Shown: one piece after another, positions 26,894 through 34,188 of the stretch | How positions within the stretch are numbered: the stretch's first letter is position 1 | How the letters are laid out: the number at the start of each line of letters is the position of its first letter | Source: an uncultured Methylococcaceae bacterium | GTDB lineage: Bacteria > Pseudomonadota > Gammaproteobacteria > Methylococcales > Methylomonadaceae | DNA length: 34,188 bases | Reading direction: 5' to 3' | Assembly (NCBI GenBank): GCA_903859415.1 | Contig: CAIOMN010000238.1 | Coordinates: 1-34,188 of the forward strand | Position numbers and translations under genes: made by a program | The notes under the pieces: generated by a model | The model's database searches: none | What the model saw: only the letters and a program-made list of their open reading frames with translations | What the model was told of the DNA's origin: nothing

Positions 26894-29641
26894 ATGACTG
26901 AAAAATATATCTATTCTTTCCTGCAAGGGGACGGAAAAAACAAAGTCTTGCTGGGTGGCAAAGGTGCCAATTTGTGTGAAATGACTCAAATAGGTCTTAA
27001 TGTTCCACCCGGTTTTGTTATTACTACACGAACCTGCCTTGATTATCTTGAAAGTCATCAATTACCTGATGGCTTAATGTCCGATGTTAAGATCCATGTT
27101 TCAGAAATTGAGTCATTAACAGGTAAGTTATTTGGGGATAGCGATAATCCCCTTTTAGTTTCTGTTCGATCCGGTTCGGCTATTTCAATGCCGGGCATGA
27201 TGGACACTATCTTAAATTTAGGACTTAATAGTCAGACCTTAATGGGGCTTATTAAACAGACGGGTGATGCTCGATTTGCTTATGATGCCTATCGCCGATT
27301 TATTCAGTTATTTGGCAAAGTGGCTCTAGGTATTGCTGATGAAAAGTTTGATTTACATTTTGATGCGATAAAAAAGCAGGCAGGGATTAAAGCAGATATT
27401 GGTCTTGATGCTGAACACTTACGCCAGATTAGTGAGTTATTTCTTCAGGTGGTGTTAGAAGAGACAGGCAGACCGTTTCCTGAAGATGTTTATGAACAAC
27501 TAGAGTTATCTATCAAGGCGGTCTTTAATTCATGGACTGGTAAACGAGCCGTTGATTATCGTCGCGAGTTTCACATTACACCTAAAATAGCGAATGGAAC
27601 AGCGGTTAACGTAGTGGCTATGGTCTTTGGTAATCGAGGTAATGATTGTGCGACCGGTGTCGGTTTCACGCGTAATCCGGGTACTGGCACCAATGAAATG
27701 TATGGTGAATATCTAGTCAATGCCCAAGGTGAAGATGTGGTGGCGGGTATTCGGACACCAAAGCCGGTGCAAGAGTTAGCCGCTGAAATGCCTGATCTTT
27801 ATAAGCAATTGGTTGATTTGCGTAATAAACTTGAAGCACATTATCACGAAGTACAGGACTACGAATATACGATTGAATGCGGCAAGTTGTATTGCCTGCA
27901 AACGCGTAACGGCAAAATGAATGCTGTGGCGATGGTTCGTACTTCCGTAGAAATGGTTTCTGAAGGGCTTATCAGTAAAGAGCAAGCCTTATTAAGAATT
28001 AATCCGGAATTATTGGAACAACTGTTACATCCCCAATTGGACCCTCATCATAAAGCCTTTCCAGTTGCCCAAGGTCTGCCGGCTTCACCCGGTGCCGCTT
28101 TTGGAAAATGCGTGTTTGATGCTGATACTGCTGAATTGATGGGACGCGCCGGTGAAAAGGTTATTTTACTTAGAGAAGAAACTAAGCCTGAAGATATTCA
28201 TGGCTTTTTTGCGGCTCAGGGTATTTTGACCAGTCGTGGGGGTAAAACCTCTCACGCGGCAGTGGTTGCTAGAGGCATGGGCAAAGCCTGCATTGCAGGA
28301 GCTGAAGACATTAAGATTGATGTGACATCACGTCAGGCTGTGATCGGTGAGTTGCATATCCGGGAAGGCGATATTATTACCATAGATGGCAGTACGGGTC
28401 TTATTTATTTAGGCAAGATTGCAACGATTGAGCCCTCATTTTCTGATGAGTTGAAAACCTTATTAGCGTGGGCAGATGAGTTTGCAGAGCTAGAAGTACA
28501 TGCCAATGTGGATACACCTGAACGTGCGCGTATCGCACTGAGTTACGGTGCAAAAGGTATTGGCTTGTGCAGAACTGAGCGCATGTTTAATGCGTCTGAT
28601 CGATTGCCTTTAGTGATTGATATGATTTTGGCCGATGATAAAGAAGCCAGAGAAGCCGCTCTTGATAAATTATCACCGATTCAACGTGATGATTTTAAAC
28701 AAATCTTTGAGGCTATGTCACCTTTCCCTGTGACGGTGCGCTTGCTGGATCCACCGATGCATGAGTTTTTACCGAGTGAACATCAGTTAGAGGATGAAAT
28801 AAAAGCTTTAAAGTCCTATAAAGTGATGATACAAGGGCAACAAGTGGTTTTGGATACCTTAGGCTCACAAATTAATCTTCCTGTCCCGTTTAATCAATTA
28901 AATGAGGATGTCATTAATAAAGCCATCGCTAAAAAGGAATTGATGCTCAAGAAGGTAAAAGAGTTATATGAAGTGAATCCCATGCTAGGCCATCGTGGAG
29001 TTCGTTTAGGTATGACTTATCCAGAAATTTATAAGATGCAGGTTCGCTCCATACTGGAAGCAGCCGCACTCTGTATAAAGGAAGGTACGCCAATATTGCC
29101 TGAAATTATGGTGCCTCAGGTGATTACTGTAAACGAGTTAAAAGCAGTTAAGGTCTACGTGGATCAAATTCAGGAAGAAGTTGAAAAACAGTATGGTATT
29201 GTCTTAGAGTTTAAATTTGGAACCATGGTTGAAACTGTCAGGGCGTGTACGCGGGCAGCTGAGTTGGCAAAAGTGGCCGAGTTTTTCTCATTTGGTACCA
29301 ACGACTTAACTCAAGCAACATTTTCATTTTCTAGGGAAGATGCAGAAAACAAGTTCTTGCCTCTTTACAATGAAACCGGACTGCTTGAAGACAATCCATT
29401 TGAAGTGCTGGACGCTAAGGGCGTTGGGCAATTAATGAAAATGACGTCTGATTCTGGTCACCGAACTCGTCCAGATATTTCGATAGGAATTTGTGGTGAA
29501 CAGGGTGGACATCCTCAATCGATTCGCTTTTGCCATCATATTAAGTTGAACTACGTGTCCTGTTCAGCACCAAGGATACCGATTGCCAGACTGGCTGCGG
29601 CCCATGCAAAATTATTAGAGGATGACTATACAATTGCTTAG
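26894..29641 (+). CDS. ppdK: Pyruvate, phosphate dikinase
   Basis: Interconverts pyruvate, ATP and phosphate with PEP, AMP and PPi. 915 residues, longer than the usual 870-880. The ATP-grasp domain starts with LLGGKGANLCEM and VSVRSGSAISMPGMMDT. The phosphohistidine His454 lies in TSRGGKTSHAAVVARGMGKA. The C-terminal PEP barrel has FSFGTNDLTQ and the catalytic Cys867 in GICGEQGG (usually GICGEHGG). The excess length is an insertion of about 35 residues around 640-685. PPi-linked PPDK is typical of type I methanotrophs, where it links the ribulose monophosphate cycle to PEP; that context is inferred. It sits between ftsK and rarA, unlike E. coli. Only 3 bp separate its stop from that of convergent rarA. 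Confidence 0.96.
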   Translation: MTEKYIYSFLQGDGKNKVLLGGKGANLCEMTQIGLNVPPGFVITTRTCLDYLESHQLPDGLMSDVKIHVSEIESLTGKLFGDSDNPLLVSVRSGSAISMPGMMDTILNLGLNSQTLMGLIKQTGDARFAYDAYRRFIQLFGKVALGIADEKFDLHFDAIKKQAGIKADIGLDAEHLRQISELFLQVVLEETGRPFPEDVYEQLELSIKAVFNSWTGKRAVDYRREFHITPKIANGTAVNVVAMVFGNRGNDCATGVGFTRNPGTGTNEMYGEYLVNAQGEDVVAGIRTPKPVQELAAEMPDLYKQLVDLRNKLEAHYHEVQDYEYTIECGKLYCLQTRNGKMNAVAMVRTSVEMVSEGLISKEQALLRINPELLEQLLHPQLDPHHKAFPVAQGLPASPGAAFGKCVFDADTAELMGRAGEKVILLREETKPEDIHGFFAAQGILTSRGGKTSHAAVVARGMGKACIAGAEDIKIDVTSRQAVIGELHIREGDIITIDGSTGLIYLGKIATIEPSFSDELKTLLAWADEFAELEVHANVDTPERARIALSYGAKGIGLCRTERMFNASDRLPLVIDMILADDKEAREAALDKLSPIQRDDFKQIFEAMSPFPVTVRLLDPPMHEFLPSEHQLEDEIKALKSYKVMIQGQQVVLDTLGSQINLPVPFNQLNEDVINKAIAKKELMLKKVKELYEVNPMLGHRGVRLGMTYPEIYKMQVRSILEAAALCIKEGTPILPEIMVPQVITVNELKAVKVYVDQIQEEVEKQYGIVLEFKFGTMVETVRACTRAAELAKVAEFFSFGTNDLTQATFSFSREDAENKFLPLYNETGLLEDNPFEVLDAKGVGQLMKMTSDSGHRTRPDISIGICGEQGGHPQSIRFCHHIKLNYVSCSAPRIPIARLAAAHAKLLEDDYTIA

Positions 29642-29644
29642 CGG

Positions 29645-30943
29645 TTAGTTTTTGTCTAAGCCTTGCAAGTGTTTTAATTTTTCTTTGATTTTAATTTCTA
29701 AACCCCGATCAACGGGTTGGTAATAACGAGTACCGACCAGTTGATCGGGGAAATAGGTTTCTCCCGCTGCATAAGCTTCTGGCTCATCATGTGGGTAACG
29801 GTACTGTTTACCGTAATCCAAAGACTGCATGAGTTTTGTCGGTGCATTTCTTAAGTGCACTGGTACACCCAAGCTACCACTTCGTTGAGCATCCAGTTTA
29901 GCAGCCTTATAAGCCATGTAGACGGCATTGCTTTTAGGGGCGCAGGCTAAATACACAACAGCTTGCGCTAGGCTCAATTCGCCTTCAGGACTGCCCAGGC
30001 GTTCTTGTGCTTCCCAAGCATTAATAGCTATTTGTAAGGCTCTAGGGTCCGCATTACCAATATCCTCTGAAGCCATTCTTACAATGCGTCTGGCTAAATA
30101 AGCCAAGTCACAACCCCCATCCATCATACGACACAACCAGTACAGTGCGGCATCAGGCGAACTGCCTCTGACTGATTTATGTAAAGCAGAAATCTGGTTA
30201 TAAAATTCTTCACCCTGATTATCAAAGCGCCTAACACCGCCGGTCAGAACCTCTTGTGCACTGGCTTCATTAATCGTTGTGCTATTTTTTGATGCAGCCA
30301 GTTCGACAGCAATTTCAAGCAAGTTTAAGAGCTTTCTGGCATCGCCATCCGCAGCTTCAGCAAATAGATTTTTAATGTCGTCGGACATTTCTATGCCCAG
30401 ATCACCCAATCCTTTCAATCGGTCGCTTAAGGTTTTATCAATCAGGGTCTTTAAATCATCTGGTGTGAGTGCATTTAAAACATAAACGCGGGCTCTGGAC
30501 AAGAGTGCATTATTAAGTGCAAATGAGGGATTTTCAGTGGTTGCCCCAACAAAATACACCGTGCCATCTTCTACATGGGGTAAAAAGGCATCTTGCTGAG
30601 ATTTATTAAACCGATGGACTTCATCGACAAATAATATGGTACGTCTGTGTTGTTCAAGTTGAATTTTTTGGGCTGCACTCACCGCCGCCCTAATTTCTTT
30701 AACGCCTGATAATACCGCAGAAATAGGCATGAACTCAGCATCAGAATGCTTGGCAATAAGTCTGGCTAATGTGGTTTTTCCAGTACCCGGTGGGCCCCAG
30801 AAAATCATGGAATGCAGTTTTCCAGAGATGACAGCCTCATAAAGAGGCTTACCTGGCTTTAAAATATGGGTTTGACCAACGTACTCACCAAGAGATTGCG
30901 GTCGCATTCTCTCCGCTAAGGGTTTTGTTAATTCATCAAACAT
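29645..30943 (-). CDS. rarA: Replication-associated recombination protein RarA
   Basis: AAA+ ATPase related to clamp-loader subunits, acting at stalled forks. 432 residues (E. coli 447). RPQSLGEYVGQTHIL at the start, Walker A GPPGTGKT (50-57), Walker B LFVDEVHRFNKSQQD (104-118), sensor 1 VGATTENPSF, and the C-terminal tetramer domain with SLAQAVVYLACAPKSNAVY and VPVHLRNAPTKLM. Three bp downstream of lolA and so in the same transcript. In E. coli lolA-rarA follow ftsK on the same strand; here they are inverted relative to ftsK. Confidence 0.97.
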   Translation of the reverse strand: MFDELTKPLAERMRPQSLGEYVGQTHILKPGKPLYEAVISGKLHSMIFWGPPGTGKTTLARLIAKHSDAEFMPISAVLSGVKEIRAAVSAAQKIQLEQHRRTILFVDEVHRFNKSQQDAFLPHVEDGTVYFVGATTENPSFALNNALLSRARVYVLNALTPDDLKTLIDKTLSDRLKGLGDLGIEMSDDIKNLFAEAADGDARKLLNLLEIAVELAASKNSTTINEASAQEVLTGGVRRFDNQGEEFYNQISALHKSVRGSSPDAALYWLCRMMDGGCDLAYLARRIVRMASEDIGNADPRALQIAINAWEAQERLGSPEGELSLAQAVVYLACAPKSNAVYMAYKAAKLDAQRSGSLGVPVHLRNAPTKLMQSLDYGKQYRYPHDEPEAYAAGETYFPDQLVGTRYYQPVDRGLEIKIKEKLKHLQGLDKN

Positions 30944-30946
30944 TGA

Positions 30947-31579
30947 TTAATTTGAAAACACATCTGCACCCTTAGGTATTTGAAACTCGAACACGGTGGG
31001 TTTTATCGGCGGATTTAACAACAGGTTGGAAAAATAAATACGGGTTAACTGACCAAAGTTATCACTTAATTCCATGCCGCTCAAGTTACCTTTATTTAAA
31101 CCAATCACTATATATTTAAAACTGCTTTCCTGGTTTTTGGGGAGCAACTTTATCCATTGCATGTCGCCATCCACCCCTTGATCCTTCATGGTAAAGTTAT
31201 CTTCCAAAGAGATATTCCCACTTAGAAGTAATGCCGGTGTAGAGCCAACAGATTCATCCAGGTTTTTGATAGTTACTTGATCCAGATCGGTATCATAAAA
31301 CCAGACCTTCCCTTCCTTTGATACGATTTGTTGTTGAAAGGGTTTTAAATAATCCCAGCGAAATTTCCCCGGGCGTTGTAGATAAAAAACACCGTAACTG
31401 GTTTGATAAGGACTGCCTGCCTCATTAATCAGTACCTGTTTGAAATCAGCCGTTAATGATTTTGACGATTGCAGAAATGCCTGTAATTTCTTTACTGGCT
31501 CGTTTTCAGCAAAACTCGGTGTATTTATAAATAGTAAGCAGCCTAATAAAGTTAGGCGTAAAAAATTAATTGAACGCAT
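30947..31579 (-). CDS. lolA: Outer-membrane lipoprotein carrier protein LolA
   Basis: Periplasmic chaperone carrying lipoproteins from LolCDE to LolB. 210 residues with a signal peptide cut after SFA (residue 24). LQAFLQSSKSLTADFKQ, the LQRPGKFRWDYLKPFQQQIVSKEGKVWFYD strand region (RPGKFRW carries the conserved Arg) and LLLSGN match the family. The hydrophobic core includes a GC pair (residues 13-14) that mimics a lipobox, but the later SFA site and the function argue for a soluble protein. It lies 13 bp after mrcB and 3 bp before rarA. Confidence 0.95.
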   Translation of the reverse strand: MRSINFLRLTLLGCLLFINTPSFAENEPVKKLQAFLQSSKSLTADFKQVLINEAGSPYQTSYGVFYLQRPGKFRWDYLKPFQQQIVSKEGKVWFYDTDLDQVTIKNLDESVGSTPALLLSGNISLEDNFTMKDQGVDGDMQWIKLLPKNQESSFKYIVIGLNKGNLSGMELSDNFGQLTRIYFSNLLLNPPIKPTVFEFQIPKGADVFSN

Positions 31580-31592
31580 GGTTTTCTATTAT

Positions 31593-33995
31593 TTATTGTT
31601 TATCAGTTTTGTTTTCGATAGGATCAGTGATGGTTTCTTCGGGATCACTTTCAAAAACGTCAGTAGGTGTTGTGTCTTCTGGTTCAACCGCTTCAATCTG
31701 CTCAACAGGTTCAACCGCTTCATGGCCGCATGATCTGTAGCCTCGTGGCTCAGAGCCAGATATATAAGGATACTTTTTGCCACCCCCACAACCTCTTGCA
31801 GCTAAGGTAACATTGTCAGGTGGAATTAGAGTAACCGGTTGCGCAGAAATTTGTTTCATTAATGCTATCCAAACTGGAAGTGCTCCTGTAGAACCTGTTA
31901 AAGTAATTGGTTTATTATCGTCGCGTCCTATCCAGACTACCGATAAATAATCACCCGTATAGCCTGCAAACCAGCTATCTTTAGCATCATTAGTAGTCCC
32001 TGTTTTTCCTACCAGACCATAGTCTTTAGGAAACTCTTCGTAAGCAGTGCGACCAGTACCGTCATGCATAACACCTTGTAACATGGTATTTACAATGTAT
32101 GTAGCGGCTGGATCGATAGCTTGTTTGACAGTAAAGGGGTAGCTTTGTAATTGTTTATTATCCGAATTAACGACGGCTCTAATACTTTTGATAGGTGTAG
32201 AAAAGCCATCACCTGCTAAGGTTTGATACATTTGAGTAACTTCAATGGGGGTTAGTGAAGCCGCTCCAAGAAGCAAAGATGGGAAGTGATCTAAAGGTCT
32301 TGTTACCCCCATGTTTTTTATAGTATCGGCAACATTGTCCAAGCCGACATCCATACCTACTCTGACAGTTGCTAAATTGTATGATTTTGCCAACGCTGTA
32401 TATAAAGGAATCCTGCCATGCAGTTTGTGATCATAGTTTTTAGGAATCCAGTTAACACCATTATCGCCTTTTACAACGATAGTTGAATCAAGTACAGGAG
32501 TCGTCATCGTGTATTTATCTGGAAAACCTAAAGCCGTTAAATAAACAGCCGGTTTGACCAAAGATCCAATCGGACGCACTGCATCCAGTGCACGATTAAA
32601 TCCACCGGCCAGGCTTTCTCTCCCACCGGTTAAGGCAACCACTTCACCACTATCTCTTCTTGTTACAATCACCGCGGTTTCGAGATCATTTGCGTGCGGA
32701 GTTTTTTCTAATTGAATTAGCTTGTTAGCCACGGTATTTTCCATAATATCCTGGACTTGAGTATCGAGCGTAGTAAAGATTTTTAAACCATCTGAGGTAA
32801 GATCCTCTTCACGATAATCCTGTCTTAATTGGCGTTTAACCAGATCAAGAAAACCCGGATAGCGATTTGAGGCATGTTGCATGCGAGGAATAACATTTAA
32901 CGGTTTAGCAATCGCTTCTGAGGCTTCATCCTTTGTTATGTAACCTTCAGCTGCCATTTGTTCTAATATCAAATTGCGCCGTTGTAGCGCTCTATCAGGA
33001 AAGCGTCGAGGGTCATATTCAGAAGGTCCACGCACTAAAGCAACAAGGGATGCAACTTGTTCAAGCGGGAGATCTTTTAAAGTATTTCCAAAATAGAACT
33101 CACTGGCCAAGCCAAAACCATGAACCGCATTTGGGCCATTTTGACCCAAATAGATTTCATTAAGATAGGCTTCCAGAATCTCATTTTTAGAATAATGATA
33201 TTCCAAAATAAAGGCCATTAAAGCTTCTTTTACTTTGCGGGATAAACGACGTTCGTTAGTTAAATAAAAGTTTTTAACTAACTGTTGGGTAATGGTACTC
33301 CCCCCTTGGGCCATATTCCCTGAAATGACATTATTCATGAAGGCTCTGGCTATGCCACGCAGTGAAATGCCAAAATGATTATAAAAATCTCTATCTTCTG
33401 ATGCGAAGATGCCATTGGTTAATGCTGGAGGGGCTTCTTCTAATTTTATTAGAATTCTGTCTTCTTTTATTTTAGGGTATAAACTGCCAATCTGTACGGG
33501 GTCCAAGCGGATGATAGCGATATCTTCGGCGTTGGATGCATCCGTAATTTGAGTAACCGTTGAATCAGTAAAGTTGACTTTGATGCGCGTACTGGCTTGT
33601 TGCTGATCCCAAAAAGCGAATGAGCGCGTCTTTATCTGAATTTGTGAGCCATTTTTAAAATAGCTGCCTTCAGAAGCAAGCGTATTGTCATACCGGTAAT
33701 TAAGCATCTTTAAAAGTGCTTCAAGCTTTTCTGGTGGTAAAGCTATGCCAGCATACAGTTCAACAGGGTTAGCGTAAACTCTGGCTGGAATTGCCCATCG
33801 CTTGCCTTCGAATTGTTGGCGAACGTTAAAATCGAGATACCCAATATAACTGGCAAAAATAAATAAACTGACAACGGTTGATATCAGGAACAAATCTCTG
33901 AACCAGCTTGAAGTTCTCTTTTTTGGTGGTCTTTTGTTGCTATATCTTGAACTGGAACTGGAGCTGGAACTGTATCTGTTTGTTTTATCGGTCAT
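31593..33995 (-). CDS. mrcB: Penicillin-binding protein 1b
   Basis: Bifunctional peptidoglycan synthase of 800 residues. A cytoplasmic Ser-rich and basic N-terminus (1-33), one membrane helix (34-54), then a UB2H-like domain (about 80-155) marking it as PBP1b rather than PBP1a. The GT51 domain has catalytic Glu200 (IFASEDRDFYNHFG) and GGSTITQQLVKN. The transpeptidase carries SLVK (Ser478), SYN (538-540) and KTGT (664-667). UB2H in E. coli binds LpoB; no lpoB gene is here. The last 55 residues form an unusual tail: a Gly-rich patch with two Cys (ARGCGGG, YRSCGHE), then a Pro/Glu/Thr-rich stretch. lolA and rarA follow on the same transcript. Confidence 0.95.
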   Translation of the reverse strand: MTDKTNRYSSSSSSSSRYSNKRPPKKRTSSWFRDLFLISTVVSLFIFASYIGYLDFNVRQQFEGKRWAIPARVYANPVELYAGIALPPEKLEALLKMLNYRYDNTLASEGSYFKNGSQIQIKTRSFAFWDQQQASTRIKVNFTDSTVTQITDASNAEDIAIIRLDPVQIGSLYPKIKEDRILIKLEEAPPALTNGIFASEDRDFYNHFGISLRGIARAFMNNVISGNMAQGGSTITQQLVKNFYLTNERRLSRKVKEALMAFILEYHYSKNEILEAYLNEIYLGQNGPNAVHGFGLASEFYFGNTLKDLPLEQVASLVALVRGPSEYDPRRFPDRALQRRNLILEQMAAEGYITKDEASEAIAKPLNVIPRMQHASNRYPGFLDLVKRQLRQDYREEDLTSDGLKIFTTLDTQVQDIMENTVANKLIQLEKTPHANDLETAVIVTRRDSGEVVALTGGRESLAGGFNRALDAVRPIGSLVKPAVYLTALGFPDKYTMTTPVLDSTIVVKGDNGVNWIPKNYDHKLHGRIPLYTALAKSYNLATVRVGMDVGLDNVADTIKNMGVTRPLDHFPSLLLGAASLTPIEVTQMYQTLAGDGFSTPIKSIRAVVNSDNKQLQSYPFTVKQAIDPAATYIVNTMLQGVMHDGTGRTAYEEFPKDYGLVGKTGTTNDAKDSWFAGYTGDYLSVVWIGRDDNKPITLTGSTGALPVWIALMKQISAQPVTLIPPDNVTLAARGCGGGKKYPYISGSEPRGYRSCGHEAVEPVEQIEAVEPEDTTPTDVFESDPEETITDPIENKTDKQ
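31681..31723 (-). repeat. 15-bp direct repeat in the mrcB tail
   Basis: GGTTCAACCGCTTCA occurs at 31681-31695 and 31709-31723, encoding the repeated EAVEP of the acidic tail. Related bases in between suggest local duplication. Confidence 0.7.
33949..33972 (-). repeat. Hexanucleotide repeat encoding the Ser tract of PBP1b
   Basis: Four 6-bp units (GAACTG, GAACTG, GAGCTG, GAACTG on the + strand) encode most of the Ser run at residues 9-16. Unit loss or gain would stay in frame and change only tract length. Confidence 0.75.
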
Positions 33996-34048
33996 AGATT
34001 TTTATGGGGTCACTATATGTAATCATCACGCTTGGATTCTTTCTGACT

Positions 34049-34054
34049 ATTATA
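34049..34054 (-). promoter_or_regulatory. Possible -10 of the mrcB-lolA-rarA operon
   Basis: A perfect TATAAT on the - strand, preceded by TG, 53 bp before the mrcB start. No convincing -35 at 16-18 bp. The rest of 33996-34188 shows no gene. Confidence 0.35.
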
Positions 34055-34188
34055 CATAAATCAAGCAGATGAATACGGGCAAGCATCATCTTTGTATCAT
34101 GTGTGTAGTTATATATGATGAATATCAATTGAATGATGTCAGTGCTGATTTTATTTTAATCTTCAATCGATAAAACAATTTTTCCTGA

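Noticed and set aside
33940-33980. CRISPR-like or regulatory tandem repeat
   Set aside because: Six-base units without spacers, inside the mrcB coding frame, encoding Ser.

Overview
The window is about 34 kb of gammaproteobacterial chromosome with moderate, slightly AT-leaning composition. The gammaproteobacterial call rests on gene order: divergent ypjD/ffh, the rpsP-rimM-trmD-rplS operon, nudJ-mnmA-purB, clpS-clpA-infA, and a trxB/ftsK/lolA/rarA neighbourhood. A catabolic-type pyruvate phosphate dikinase inserted beside ftsK and the overall protein character suggest a type I methanotroph (Methylococcales). That last step is inference and not proven by any diagnostic gene here.

Bases 1-7818 hold a Tad/Flp pilus locus on the + strand. 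It starts with three Flp pilin genes, the first broken by an in-frame amber codon, then a prepilin peptidase (cpaA/tadV), cpaB/rcpC, the secretin cpaC/rcpA, a small lipoprotein, tadE, tadG and cpaE/tadZ. The pilin area is a decayed tandem duplication with a period of about 608 bp. Each unit holds a pilin gene, a structured 3' region and a peptidase gene. In the upstream unit the peptidase has shrunk to a 38-codon remnant. The locus ends after cpaE: the motor ATPase (tadA/cpaF), the platform proteins (tadB, tadC) and tadD are not in the window.

Bases 7886-15711 hold an orphan ICMT-type membrane methyltransferase, converging with ypjD; then ffh, the ribosomal/tRNA-modification operon rpsP-rimM-trmD-rplS with a clear terminator, and a hotdog thioesterase coupled to parC. 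From 15789 to 18739 the - strand carries nudJ-mnmA-purB, without the hflD gene that separates mnmA and purB in E. coli.

Bases 18957-23319 form a compact bacterial N-degron module: the adaptor clpS and unfoldase clpA on +, and infA, bpt and aat on -. Both aminoacyl-tRNA-protein transferases that create primary destabilising N-termini therefore sit beside the recognition and unfolding machinery; clpP is not in the window. trxB follows on -, then divergent ftsK and ppdK on +. The window closes with a tight - strand operon mrcB (PBP1b)-lolA-rarA.

No tRNA, rRNA, insertion sequence, CRISPR array or phage gene was recognised. The part that departs most from ordinary housekeeping sequence is the first 1.5 kb: duplicated pilins, a pseudogene, a peptidase remnant and conserved hairpins. 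All identifications were made by reading the sequence; no database search was run.
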